Assembly: GCA_026874595.1 (NCBI GenBank) | Contig: CM049319.1 | Location: 14,165,601-14,229,600, forward strand | Source of the DNA: Sipunculus nudus | Lineage: Eukaryota; Annelida; Sipuncula; Golfingiida; Sipunculidae | Direction of reading: 5' to 3' | Length of the DNA stretch: 64,000 bases | Shown: piece after piece, positions 11,353 through 24,200 of the stretch | Layout: each line of letters begins with the position of its first letter | Position numbering within the stretch: the first letter of the stretch is position 1 | Translations under genes and position numbers: made by a program | The notes under the pieces: model-generated | What the model was told of the DNA's origin: nothing | Database searches by the model: none | Seen by the model: the letters and a program-made list of their open reading frames with translations, nothing else

Positions 11353-13825
11353 TACAAGAACGTTATATCTTAGTAAACATGGAAAAAATATCGAGATTGA
11401 ACTATATATTTCAGTTCGAACTACTACCTCACCCGAATTAATAAGAAACGTTTTTCCCCATTGTTTTGCAAAGAGTCAAGGATATTATAATATTACAATA
11501 ATGTCATATCATTGTAAATATGAACAAAACATATGGATTGTCATCAGCTTTCCTGACTTATTATGAAAAAACAATCTAAATTTCCCAAGATATAGGGTTC
11601 ATACAAGTAAGAATCACCGATAAAACGGAATCACGAAAGAAGTGTGGTCTCATTTCAGCACACCCACATTCATACGTCATTTTTACAACATCTCAACCCC
11701 ATTAGTGAAGGTCAAAGTCAAAAGAGAGAGGCACAAAAAATTAAAACTGCTAATTGGTTGTTTATTGTCTTAAACACGATAATAACGTTACCATCAAAGC
11801 GAGGCTGGCATCCAACAGCAGACGACATTGGAAACAATGTCTAGAAGAACTTGAAGGTTATAAAATATAAATGTTGATGTTTTTATCTCATATTAGATCT
11901 TTAGTTGCTTTATCAGCCTTAGTGTTAACTGTGTGATGATATTTATGTTTGAAAATTCACAAAATTTCAAAGGACAACTACGAGCCACACGGAGACTGTA
12001 GCTGATAAACCAGGCTCGACCCGTACCTGTTCACACGTTACCTGTTAATCCCCATAGAGATTTACAGTCTTATCACTGCAGTAATTAACGGATATAATTA
12101 GCGTACATTTTACAACGTTCAGCGAGGGTTTTATTTGCCGTTGTCCAGGTACCAAGAGTTACGTGTACCGACTCCTTGAGATATTTGCACTCAGTGGCAG
12201 CACTAATCAGCACATTATAAGGCTGGCGCGCTGCAGTCACAATTATAGCACGGTCACTATGCTTAAATTTACAACAGCGTGCGTATATTAAACGTAATTG
12301 TTCACTGGAGCTGTAACCAATCACCGGTGAATCGATACATCGCTATGCAGTGGTATATATCATATCAGTATCGTCTTGTGCCAATTTAAAAATCAAAACT
12401 GAAGACATATTTATTCAGGAAAGCTTTCATAGGGTGCTAAGTGACTGATACTTTTATGTCTTGTGTTCCATCTTTTTGTAGTACTTATAAATATTTTATT
12501 GTTAATTTTTTAAAAGTTTTAACGCAAACTTATTATGTAGTTTATTTGTGTTTCATACTTTTTTGTACCATGTCACGCACCTTAGAGACTTTTTATAATG
12601 AATTTTGCGCACTACAATTTTTTAATAATAATAATGTATCGATACAATGAGGATATTTGCATGGTCATGTTAAGAAAAAGAGGTGTCATATTCTTTGACA
12701 ATTTTATTATGCCTTGCTGGAACATCAACGGTCAGAAACGAGTTTAACGCCAATTAATTGGATGATTCTTTATAAAGTAATGTCAATTGTAAGTTGGAAA
12801 TAAAATGAGTGAGGATATTTGGTCATTAATTTCGCAAGGCTGGTATATCATTCGCGGCAGCAGGTCCGATAAGATTATCGATGGGTCTAAAAATTAGAAA
12901 TATAAATCAACGCGATTATTTATGGCTCTAACAAGATTATATAGAATTATCAATAACTGACAGTTATTGATATGACAAAATAAATGCAGTGCTGTTAGAC
13001 TGATACAGCACACTAAACAGTTTTAGGTTATCCTTAATCGGAATCTCATTTAGACGATGTAATTAATTATCTATCTTATCTTATATTTTAGCTCATCTTA
13101 CTACTTGTGCACCACAATAAACAGGCACTGTGGAATGTTATCGGACAAAGGTGAACTGACAAGCTGCATTAATATGATCATTGCTTTTGAAAAAGAACCC
13201 TTTATTTTTCATATTCATCTATGGATTGCTCGGGTGTATAAATATGTAACAAAATGATTTTATAAACACTTGTTTTACAAATTAACAAATTTTAATAACA
13301 TTTTAACAGACAGTAAAACATATGTTCATTCCGATCTATAAGAATTCATGTTTAACTTGCTCATCTATGCTTAACTCAACATTAAGATACATTTACAATA
13401 AAACTTGCACTTCAATTTTCATGTTGGTCGGGATTACCTCCTCTTTCATGAAAAGGGCTTCTATTTCTACAACATGTCATTAATTTACAATTAAATTGAA
13501 TTTTTCCGGTATTAATAAAATCTATCTCTTATATAATTTTCAGCCAGCCACAAACTTTATTGAAGATATGGATATCCTAGAGTAAAGGTTAATCCCACCT
13601 TTGACGCTTCGGGCAGAGCTTACATTTAATTCAAACTCAATGTGATCGAGTTGGTGAGCCGGGACACAAGGCTTGGATTAATATATTCACTTATTTAGCG
13701 TAAATTACACAAAGTACCCGGTAATATTCCGAATCTGGTGATTCAGAGTTGACTGAGGTATGCGATCACTGAGTGGGTGTTCTAGTTAGCTAGGCCTGTT
13801 CCGGCAGGAAGGAAAGTACTAATTT
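11353..13825. other. Non-coding DNA
   Basis: No supported gene, RNA or repeat; the 79-codon minus frame at 12085-12324 has no recognisable motif. Confidence 0.5.
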
Positions 13826-13965
13826 TGTGACTGGACCTACTTATTTCCCCCCGGATGCAATACGATCGATTCCTTTCCTTTTCTTTCTTTCTTCAGTCGT
13901 TTTCTGTTTGCGCTATATGGCTGATTGCATCCGATATTTATTTTTGACCTTGACATTATTACCTT
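13826..13965 (+). repeat. Weak repeat related to 18690-18860
   Basis: GGACCTACTTATTTCCCCC, a T/C-rich stretch, then TTTATTTTTGACCTTGACA here match GGACCTACTTAGGCCCCCG and TTTATTTTTGACGTTGACC there in the same order. Distant similarity only. Confidence 0.45.
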
Positions 13966-14067
13966 GGGGGGAAAGGGGGACGGGGGGGGGGGGGGGGGAG
14001 GGATCCACCGTCAATTAGGCCCTAAATGCCTGATTGCAACCCATAAAGAAACTTTTTTTTTTATTAA

Positions 14068-14320
14068 TGTTAGACATGAGGTTATAGGTAGAATATTTTA
14101 TATGCCGCGAAAAATGACACTGCCTCGAAAGGGCCAAGAACGAGACAAATTTCTGGCGAATAAATAAATATGAAATTGTTATTAAGACATGAGGATAGGT
14201 TGAATATTTTATGTGAGGAATGCACACTGCCTTAAAAATTAGTACTAAAGGCAATAGATATGTAAAATTTACACTGTAACCGAGGCAGAAAATTCTGGTC
14301 AATAAATAATAAAATAGATT
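14068..14320 (+). repeat. Two-copy tandem repeat, period about 113 bp
   Basis: TAGACATGAGGTTATAGGTAG at 14071 pairs with AAGACATGAGGATAGGTTG at 14184, followed in both by GAATATTTTAT, a CACTGCCT block and an AATTTCTGG or AATTCTGG block before AATAAATAA. Confidence 0.8.
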
Positions 14321-14604
14321 TATTATGATATAAGTAACAACCGACAAAAATGCGACACGGTCAAACGCATTTCAATCTGATAGAAAATTAATATTGGTGA
14401 TTCTGAGAAAGGTTTGCCAGTGATCCGAGAACTGGCAGCCTACTAGTATCTGAATATCTAATATTATTAAATATGTACTAACATTATTACGACTTTTGTG
14501 TGCAAAGAAACACCAAAATGCATTGGGCCATCTCCATAATCAATTACGTATAGAAAATAGTCGTAGTGAAGGGCCTATAGATACAGACTTTTGATACTTG
14601 TTGG

Positions 14605-14915
14605 CTTAGAGTTGTTTCCGGGCAAAGTGCATGCGTATAAATGATGTTGTGATACACCCTTAACAAATAACATCTAGTAACCTTGCGGATGTTCAATAGA
14701 AAAAGGCTTTTTCTTTGATTGTAACAAATTTGTACAAATTTGATACAAGTAGTCCCGACCGTCCCCATTCATCCTCAAAGGTAAAGGTTAATTCGTATTG
14801 AGTAGAAACGACCTCTAGCGCAAGGGTAGCAGTGTTGTCGGCGAGTCCACAACACCAGAGGCAGAGTGCGATTAACATACTGCGCACTCTTTTACTCACT
14901 TGATTATGACTCTGC
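14605..14915 (+). repeat. Local duplication E, copy 1
   Basis: Shares with 15040-15345, about 430 bp downstream, the blocks TTGTTTC, TGTAACAAATTT, ACAAGTAGTCCCGACCGTCC, GAGTAGAAACGACCTCTAGC and the trailing ACTCTTT. Reading frames here are short and not conserved between the copies. Confidence 0.8.
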
Positions 14916-15039
14916 TGTTAAGGGATTGTTGGAGTCAAAACCTTACCCCACAATGCAGTGGGGTTTCTAAATACACCAGATGCGTAAGTATAATTGTAGA
15001 GAAGAAGACAATGTAGTCTGTTCATTTCAGTTAGATAAG

Positions 15040-15345
15040 AATTGTTTCAAGGCAAATTACATAAACATGGGTGTTTTTGTGATAAGTACTTTACGAAATA
15101 AGTAATATTTTTTAAGCATACGCATGTTAAAAATAAACAGGTGTTTCCTTGAAATGTAACAAATTTTGATTTTGAAGGTTGACAGTTGAAACAAGTAGTC
15201 CCGGCCGTCCCAAGTGCCCAATCACAAGAGATTCGTTTCGAGTAGCAACGACCTCAAGCGGAAGGGTGCTGATTGTAAGAACAACTGAGTCTAAATCCGT
15301 ACTCTTTGAGTCAGTGTCTTTTGTTACTTGAGGTCAAGTCCAGGT
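15040..15345 (+). repeat. Local duplication E, copy 2
   Basis: Partner of 14605-14915: ACAAGTAGTCCCGGCCGTCC and GAGTAGCAACGACCTCAAGC in the same order and orientation. Confidence 0.8.
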
Positions 15346-15403
15346 CCCAGTATAATAAACGATTCTTTAATAAAAGTACTTTTATATCGAAACATGTTAT
15401 CAT

Positions 15404-15429
15404 AATATATATATATATATATATATATA
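15404..15429 (+). repeat. (TA)n microsatellite
   Basis: Perfect TA run. Confidence 0.9.
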
Positions 15430-15764
15430 ATTATGTTAGGTTTCACATGCCCTTTAATATATGATTACATTTATTCCTGATGCGGATATAACGTGTATTA
15501 TACATAGTTTTAATGTGTTTTGTAATATTCCATTCATACATAATTTAGCTGGACTCGGCCAGATTTTATCGGGTACGGAACCCTCGAATCCGAGTTCTTA
15601 CTTGGGTCATAACAGAACCTCCGTGTCACTAGGTGAACGCAACCTGTCGCATACAGGCGTGGTAACGTTACTGTAAGGACAATGGCCCGGGAACGTTAAG
15701 GTAACGGTAACCAGGTCTATGATGAATGGTAATATAATGTCTGACATCAGATGATATTCAGGTA

Positions 15765-17412
15765 TAGTTAGACATCGAATCTACATAGTTTACCCATTGC
15801 TAAGTATTGCTGATTATTATAATATCTGCTTTTTGGATCCAGTTTCAAGGTTGGATTATTACCCGACCTTAAAATGACCTTTCCAGTTAAAATTGCCCAC
15901 AACCCACCTTATGTAAGAAGAATTAATCAGGTGTGTTTCATATATCGGAGCTGTCAAGCTATTGCTAATATAAACTCCAAGGCTGAATTATAAATTTCCT
16001 TTAATACAATGTTTTGGTGAATTTGATTTGTAGACCAACGTAAGATATTTTGTCAATGACGGCCATAGTGTGTAAACATCATACAAACTGGCCGGGTCAT
16101 CATTTGGATAAAATCTGAAACATCCCCGGGTACCCACACCAGGCAATACAAGGAATTATTGTTCTATTCATATTTGCCGCTTTCATTTTTCGTGGATCAT
16201 TTGATCATTTTTCTTTTTTTAAAAGACCACAAATGACAAACCTTTGGAACAACACTTGTACCAAAAGTAAACATGCGTAATTTTCGGTACCCTACCTGTT
16301 AACGATATAAATATCATTCATTTTGCGGCCTGGTTGACATGTCTTGTTTTTTGTCCATGGTTCATGGCGTCCAACCAATGTTTATCCTCCTTGGATATAG
16401 GTATGAAGTGATGTGACGTAACTATAAAGCTCGTGCAGGAGGAGATTACAAGCCTCACTGTAAACAGGCGACGGCAGCTCGATTATTTGCCACCTGAATA
16501 TAAACGCATCTATATACGTCACGTCTATTATGACGTCCCCCGACCGTTCCCTGTGGGCACATTTCATAGATTGGATGCAAGATGTCGCTACAGAATAGAC
16601 TAGTTACTCATAATAGTTTAAATTGTTTACAGGAAAATGGCATAAGGTAGGTTATTATTTCCAAAATAGTAAATTATTCATTTTCCTTTTTCTGTCCGAG
16701 GGGCTAAACGTTTTGTAATTCTTTAACTTGCAAAAATATAATCGCAAGAAAAAAGGTGGACAGAGGTGCTTGAACGGACTGTAATTATAATCTCGACCGG
16801 TAAAAAAAAATAAAAGAAAAAAATGGCCCGCTCTAAGCACTTTTTTTTTGGCCAGAGTCCGTAGAACAATACATTTTTAGTTGTCGCCTTATTTCAAATC
16901 CACCGAAAGACTTTTACGAGGGTCATTTTGGTACCTTTTGTCAAGCAGCAAGTGGACTAACACGAGCATATGGCAGATATTCAAAACAGACATTATGCAT
17001 AACATGCCCCGGCGAATAAAATATCATACAACGAGACACCTATACAAGTTAAGAAATCGGCGTACACTGCTAGTATGCGGGCAGGCAATTAATTTGGCAT
17101 TGTAGCAAATATGCAGTTGCATCGCCTGAATGACCATTGATCCCATGGAAAATGGCAACGATATTATACAAATAATACATGTTTTTACTTTTATTTAATT
17201 CAAACAAAACATGTTAATACCGAACCGACGAGCTTCACGACAAAAAAGCCCATATAAAATTTTCATATTTTTAAGTATACTGCCATTTCATGGGAGTATT
17301 TTTATATTTTTTTCCAGTAGTGAAACGTACCGTTGAAAAAGGATCCCCCCCCCGTACACACACACACTTAGGTGCCCCTATATATCTTCTAGTGCAGAAT
17401 ACGCCACTGAAA
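15765..17412 (+). repeat. Tandem duplication F, copy 1 (with extra ~740 bp)
   Basis: Begins TAGACATCGAATCTACAT, as does 17423. It shares GGATCCAGTTTC/GGATCCGGTTTC, CTTAAAATGACCTTTCC-type, TTTTGTCAATGACGGCC/TTTTGTCAATAGCGGCC, CAAATAATACATGTTTT and AAACATGTTAATACCGAA blocks with copy 2 in order, and ends with the CGCCACTGAAAGTG/CACCACTGAAAGCG block. About 16130-16860 has no partner in copy 2 and looks like an insertion here or a deletion there. Confidence 0.8.
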
Positions 17413-17416
17413 GTGA

Positions 17417-18330
17417 AATTAGACATCGAATCTACATGATAGTTAAATAGGTGATAAATATTATTGATTATTAGATATCTGATGTTTGGATCCGGTTTCC
17501 AAGTTGGTTAAAAACTCGACCTTTAAATGACCTTTCCTGCTACAACTGTATGTAAAAAGAATTAGTAACATTTTCGAGCTTGCGAGCTGTACCTTTTATA
17601 TATTTTCAACAGTAGACCTGTGGGTTAACTAATTTATACAGTGCTTTGGTGACCATTGACTTTGTTTGTGACTTTGAATTTGGTAATTTTGTCAATAGCG
17701 GCCCTCATTTTTATATATAAAAAATATTGGTCAGATTGCTATTAGGAAAAAACATATCCATCAAAGGCCTATTAATATGGACAGTTCAGGGAATCATGGT
17801 TTCCTCGACTGCCAAGCCGCAAGTAGACTCACACGAGCCCATCAATACTCACCCACTGGCATGAAGCGAGTAAAATGTGCAATAGTGTCTGAATTTTAAA
17901 CTCTGAACTCCTCGGCCGGGCGAATGATATTTCACGTGCTGCCTTTTAGAATAAACAGTTTTTTTTTAAATAAACGCATCGCAGGAATTATAGATTTCGT
18001 AAGACAACAATGGGGCACCCGGTAAGATTCTGTAACAGACCTATATGCAAGTATATAAAAAGCCATTTATTTTGGCAATGTTTCACAAAGCTGCATCGAA
18101 TGCTGAGCCAATGATCAAGGGGGAAATGATATATATAAATAATACATTATATGTTTTATTAATTTAAACGTAAACATGTTTATACCGAAAGGACGACCTT
18201 GACCACCAAAATAGTATAAAATAACAAGTAATATATAACATATATATATATATATATTACCCATTGCGAAACGCATCGGAACAAAAGCATCCCGTCTTTG
18301 GTGTCCCCATCTCATAATCCTAACACCACT
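17417..18330 (+). repeat. Tandem duplication F, copy 2
   Basis: Direct continuation of copy 1, about 914 bp. It includes a TA microsatellite at 18240-18257 absent from copy 1. No gene in either copy. Confidence 0.8.
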
Positions 18331-19010
18331 GAAAGCGGCCCAATGGTAATACCGGCTCAGTCCGCCCATGTACCAGATTATATGAAACCAAATGAAGCAT
18401 CAGTTGAACCCCTACATAATTTGCCTGTGCTTATGCAAGCATATACGGTGGCCTCGTACAGGGCACACAGAATATGGTTTTTGTCGAGTTCCTACGCCGT
18501 AGTTTTATGCAGGGATGTTCAGTATAGACCCGACTTATTACCATTATAGCCCATAGGAATTCACTTCTCAAGTGCCAATGTTTGCGAGACTGTAACCCTC
18601 GCTGAGTTTTAATTAAGCTTCCTGCCATAAGAACGTGAGGCTTATAAGGGTTGATGAGTTTATTTCTCTATCCACATTTGGATAAGAAAAATTGTTGGTG
18701 GACCTACTTAGGCCCCCGAGTGCCAAACCATAGAAAATAATGTTTTTTTCCCCTTTTTTTCATTCTTCTGCCAATATTGTCTACATTTTGGTACAATATT
18801 AGTCCGAAGTCAAAGATATGCATACGATCTTTATTTTTGACGTTGACCCTTTCCCAACTTTCGTACACTCTTTATTAGATTCCCCATTATCGCTCAGTTG
18901 CGGGCGTTGGGGTTGGGGTGGTGGAGGCTTTCATGTTAGCTATGCGATTGCATGCATCTAGTTTCACAATGTTACACATCGGTTTACAGCAAGCAGCACG
19001 AGACGCTCTC

Positions 19011-19389
19011 CAGGGGCGGGATGACGGGTATATACCCTACCCCCCCCCCGCCCCACACACACACTTTTTGGCAAGGGGAGGGGGGATGGTCAATGTAATC
19101 ATCCCCCCCCCCCCCCCACTATTCAGCGAATAATATCTATATATTGCAAACAAAATATATTGAACAATAGATTTATAGACTTTGTTCTTTGTTGCAATTC
19201 AGTAGTTTTTTTTATGAAATATTATATCTAAATCTGGTGTAGAATTAACTTATACTGTAAAAATAATGCTTAATTTTCTAATAGCTTGTACTAAATTATA
19301 ATATACGTGAAATGTGATTAAGTATATATACTTTAAAATGTGTCATACAGACGTTAATATATTTGAAATGTGTCATATAGATGCTAAAT

Positions 19390-19424
<35 letters not shown>

Positions 19425-19535
19425 GAGTCATCCCCCCACCCTTGAAGATAAATTGACGCAATTGATTAAAGCGTATATCATAAAATATCCCAGAATGTCT
19501 TGGTTGAAACGAGGGTTACTCTAAAACCGCCCCTG
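19011..19535. mobile_element. Possible hAT-type non-autonomous element
   Basis: CAGGGGCGG at 19011 and its exact inverse CCGCCCCTG at 19527-19535 bound 525 bp of C-run- and TG-repeat-rich non-coding DNA. CAGGGGCGG is a common terminus of animal hAT elements (family knowledge). The 8-bp flanks do not match, so the boundaries or identity may be wrong. Confidence 0.4.
19391..19465 (+). repeat. (TG)n microsatellite followed by dispersed motif D, copy 2
   Basis: A TG run to 19421, then GTCATCCCCCCACCCTTGAA and GATAAATTGACGCAATTG, matching 11191-11233 (inverted) and 26121-26176. Confidence 0.75.
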
Positions 19536-20044
19536 ATTTGCTAAGAGCAGGAACGTGAAGTCTCTTGGACTATTCATCATAAATGATCATTCTTGTATAT
19601 TTTTATCCTTGTGGTTTCCCATCAAATTTGAATCTAATTGACCTTATAAACAATTCAAATCTGGAAATATAGACAACGGTGAATATGAAACCCAATCTAT
19701 GATAGCCCACTCAGTGTACTGAAAAGATTATGTTTTGGACAAATTATATATTACTCAATCGATTGTACCATGATAGCGTGCATGCAGCTATGGTTACGAA
19801 TTAATAACGTATCTGCAAAAATTATCCTGTGGTTCGAATTGGCTAATGCAATACTGCTAGTGTCAATAGAAATTTTTAAAAATATTTTTTTAACTTGTCA
19901 AGATGAATTATTTTAATGAGTTATAAATTATAGTAACATAGCATAAACCCGGATAAAACAGGCAAATGTGTCCTAACAAAATACTTTATACAGGTGTTAT
20001 CGATAAAATAAAAAGTGGGGTCCGGTAAAAACCTCTCTCTTAGT

Positions 20045-20069
20045 GTACACACACACACACACACACCCT

Positions 20070-20102
<33 letters not shown>

Positions 20103-20106
20103 ATAT
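20045..20106 (+). repeat. (CA)n microsatellite
   Basis: Interrupted CA run with a short TA tail. Confidence 0.93.
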
Positions 20107-20480
20107 TAGTGGAAGTAATCGGTTATAAAATCATATTCAATGATTGATAGATAAAAAGACCGATGATTGATTGTCAATCGTTTATTTTATTTTATTTAAT
20201 TTTTTATATCAAATCTGCTGTATATAGATATTACTGACCGAGTACATTCTGTTAATTGTATATCATGCGGAAAGGTTCAGGTATTGGACCTGTTTAACTA
20301 TATCGTTGCACAAGGATAAACATTAAAGCTATTCACTTTTTAGTGGTGTGCCAGTTAATCGATTATATCGATGTTTTTCTTTTACAATTGATTTAATCGA
20401 TTGCAGTTTGCATAATCGATCCAAAGAAATCATATTATCCCAATAAAATATTCTTATTCTATCAGAGATATATATGAAAA
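20105..20480 (+). repeat. Dispersed repeat A, copy 1 (rearranged)
   Basis: The first part (to about 20300) matches 58680-58900 directly: TTATAAAATCATATTCAATG, GACCGAT, TTATTTTATTTTAT and TGACCGAGTA blocks. The second part (about 20340-20475) matches 58925-59060 only when reversed (TGCCAGTTAATCGATTATA; GGGATAATATG on the opposite strand). So this copy carries an internal inversion relative to copy 2. Non-coding. Confidence 0.75.
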
Positions 20481-20524
20481 CCGAAGCACATACAGCGAAA
20501 AACATCATGACTTTACCTATAACA

Positions 20525-20525
<1 letters not shown>

Positions 20526-20587
<62 letters not shown>

Positions 20588-20618
20588 GAGAGGGGGGGAG
20601 AAGGGGAGGAGGGGGGGG
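20526..20618 (+). repeat. (TA)n microsatellite followed by a G/A-rich tract
   Basis: TA to 20582, then GAGAGAGG and G-runs to about 20618. Open frames in both directions are low-complexity artefacts. Confidence 0.95.
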
Positions 20619-23510
20619 GAACTATTTTATGGTCAATAATCACGCTAACTAAAGTGTAATTAAATATCATAATTAATCATTATATCGGCAACATTTGTCA
20701 AGAGAATTAAATACGACTTCCGTAAAAGGTCATCTCTGAGGTTCCAAATATATTACATTTCAAATATACAGGCGTCTGGATCGTTAGACTGTTATATACA
20801 GTGATCCACCATTCTGATCCATCATCTGGTCTACTTGATAACTTTCACTCCTGTCCGAGACCTGACCTTGCCATTGATCTGCGAGTTTATGAAGCAGCAA
20901 AGGCAAGGGAAGATTTATGGTGCAGTAAATATCACATGTAGGTCTTGCGGTTAAGTAACCCAGGAAATAACCAACATACTATGCTAAGTTTATAAAAAAA
21001 TTTTAGATATTTACAGTAGTGGTAAGAAGGGGTAATCTGAAAGTGAAGTCAGGCATTTAGGCCGCACATTAAAAATATTGTTCTACGCCCGTCTATGGCG
21101 GAACGGATGTTATAGTTTACCAACGGTCCGTCCGTCCGTCTGTTAACTTTTAGTTACTCCGCGATAACTGACCAGGGCTTTGATGGATTTTAACGAACTC
21201 TCCATAACTATACTCATTACAACAGAATGCTCGCCCGAATTCGATATGCGAGGGTCGGATTAGCACCATTTTCGGTGGTCCTGTTTCTTTACCTATTGAG
21301 ACAAAAAAACGTGGAATTTTGCCGGTTGTCTGTATTAAATACAAAAAAATAAACTGCCGTCCTTGCATGTCGTTAATTTTCCATATTTTATGAGTTCGTT
21401 TGGGTAATCTGTGCCATATCACAAATTAATAACATAACAAAGGACTTAGTGTTCATTCGAAAAAAAAAAGAGAAAAAAAAATTGATCCACCTGTAGAACA
21501 ATAATTTTTCTGTATAGTTTTCAGCGTCAGAGCGAACCCGTAAGGTTTAATTGAACTTTACACAACTTTGTCACGCTTTCAACCAGGCCGGCCGTGAAAT
21601 ATTGATCGATAAAAGATTACAGATGCGATTATCGATGGTTCTGACAAAGCATTAAGGTAACAAAAGTTGGCAAGGTGCGATTCTCATTTACGTTGGCTGG
21701 GCAATTCCAATCGAAGATGGTAACCTTGTCCCCTTTTCATATAAACAAGTGACTGATAAGCATTACTTACTGGTTTAACGCATTAAATGTTGCTGAAAAC
21801 TGTTAAAGGCAAATTTTGTACCAACCAGGATTCCTTTTTTGATGTTGGTAAACATTTGGAAGCCACAGAGGCAAATGAATAACTATAGACTTTTTAAAAA
21901 TAACTTTTAAGTAAAATAAGTTTACATGAATGCTGTCTGAGTCTGCAAAACAAGGATAGAAATCGATAAAGTTTGTGGGCCAATTGAGACACATTAAAAT
22001 TATCTTGACATTAAGTTTGCTGAAAGGAGGCCAAAAGAATCATTAGTGTCAACAGAATCATTAGGTCTAAGTATCAACAGAAACATAAGGTTTAACAGTA
22101 CTGTTCCCATAAAGTGAAAATCATTTACAATTAATTTAAATTTATTTAACAAGGTTCATAGGTGAGGCCAAGAACACACCTTACCTTCATGCAAATAAAT
22201 GCCCCCACCTTTGAAAGAATCATCTGAATTAAATATTCATTGTAGGGATTCAGATTACTGGATTAATCCTCGAGATTACCCTAACCCTCAAACCTTCATC
22301 AAACTTTCAAGAATGATTCCTTACAGATAAATCAACCAGGGGGGAATTTAATACCTCGCTACACACCTTGATTTGGCAATTTCATGTGTGTTCCGTTCCT
22401 GTATGTTTTCACGCGATATCACATGCGATCTTTCCCTTATTTTGGCGCGAAATAACCGGAAGTTGTGAAAACGGCCCGGCAGTGCCCTTGGGCCCAGTGT
22501 TTTTCCTTTTTCGTTATAATTTTGTGCGAGTTTCCATACGTTACTAAGCGTTTTGTCTCGTTTTGGTCGCGTATATCTGCGATTACACAAAATATTTTGA
22601 GCATGTCTAAAATATTTTAACATATCGCGACTCTGTCCACTTTCCCCGGCGTTGTCTGCTTTCTGATCCGTTTGTGTACGTTTTTTATGCGTTATCATGC
22701 GATTTGATTAGACATTCTAGACGAAAATCACAACGCGATCCAACCGTAGCCAAAATGCGAGCAAAACGCTGATTTTTTTAAGGCGCTATATTTGGATTGA
22801 GAAATACCCTCCTCGCCGATGGCAAAATCAAGCAGATGGGCAGAGAGACGTGAGAAGACGGGAAGACAGCGCATGCCAGCTTAGGGCTAAGTAAGATTGA
22901 GGTGTTCCAGGTCTTTGACCAAGGCTTGACATCACTTCCAGCCAGGGTTAATATGACATGCCCTAAGCGAACCAAGGAAACTGACCAGTGGAGGAACTGA
23001 CCGGATTAAGGGACCGGGCAACTGATTGAATCTTACGCTTCGCTGCATAAGGTTATTCAGTACATGTGTGAAGGCGGAGCGGGTGTCATGCTTGTTTCGC
23101 GTTTGACTGCGTTCTGCTTTATTAGAAGGACACAGTTCAAGATTGTAAGATTAGCAACAGTGCTAAACCCCGGCATACCATGTCGTCACTGTGTTGAGTA
23201 AAATCCTCTCGTGACCTTTGCTTTACTTTGACCTGCCCTTTCCGGGAATTAACTCACTCGGCGCGCGTCCGTTTGTCCGCGGTCACCCGTAATCATTTTC
23301 TGCGTAAAGAACGTACCAAGTGCCGAGAACGTAATTTTTTTCATAGAAACGACACAGTGCTGGATAAAAATCAGCACTTGTAAACATAATCTAAAGGCCT
23401 GCTTCGATATCTGACGTCTATTAATTAAAGATTATCCCCTCGAACCATTTATAAAAATAGGCCACTAATCGCTGACCCCAGTGCACACATCCGGTTAATT
23501 TGGTTTGAAC
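20619..23510. other. Non-coding DNA including a CpG-richer patch
   Basis: 22350-22770 is richer in CG dinucleotides than its surroundings (many CGCG and GCGA words) and leaves a basic 116-codon minus-strand frame open; it resembles nothing I recognise and could be an old repeat. Otherwise no feature. Confidence 0.45.
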
Positions 23511-23860
23511 ATATTTATTTTAACAGGATTACAAAGTAGCCATTGGCTAAAAGACATGCTCTCCTGTAAACATGTAACATGTTAATAATGACGATAACAA
23601 CATATATACATTTAAACATAAGGTGAAATATAAGCATAAGGTGACATATAAGCACGTGATACAATATCTACAACATATAGACGACAAATATTCTTACAGA
23701 ATGACTTAACATAAACAGACGTGAAAACAATACATGCAGGATAACCGTTGACTATATACTGCACTAAGAGCGGGTTTCAAGATAATAAGTAGTGAAGCAC
23801 TGTGGTTAATACATGACATCATTTAAAATCGTTTAGTTTGTGTAATAAACCGTGTTAAGG

Positions 23861-24200
23861 CTATATGCGTATCTTATCACTTATAAAATCTGATGGGGCA
23901 TTTCTCCCATGTAATATGAATTCTATTAACTTTTCCTTTCCAGTTTTAGTTGCAGGATCAAGTTTGATAAATAATTTTACATGGTATTTTTCTTCGTCAA
24001 ATGCTGTTTTAATGAACTTGAACATGTCATTTTGACATCGGCTGTACCTTGAACATTGTAGTAAATAGTGTTCCGTGCTTTCTTCAGCTGCTGTACAGTT
24101 ACAAAGTGGACTATCCGTTTTCCCGATTTTAAATAAATACTGATTCAAAGGACAAGCCCCGAATCTTAATCTATTGATAATTATCTCGTCTTTTCTGACG
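23861..24200 (-). pseudogene. LINE C-terminal Cys/His domain fragment
   Basis: Starts with NRLRFGACPLNQYLFKIG, followed by SPLCNC and EHYLLQC, the metal-binding-like tail often found at the C-terminus of LINE polymerases of this type. It overlaps the end of the preceding fragment in another frame. Ends at a stop at 23861. Confidence 0.8.

Noticed and set aside
22348-22698. 116-codon minus-strand frame as a gene
   Set aside because: Basic, low-similarity sequence in a CpG-richer patch; no recognisable domain.
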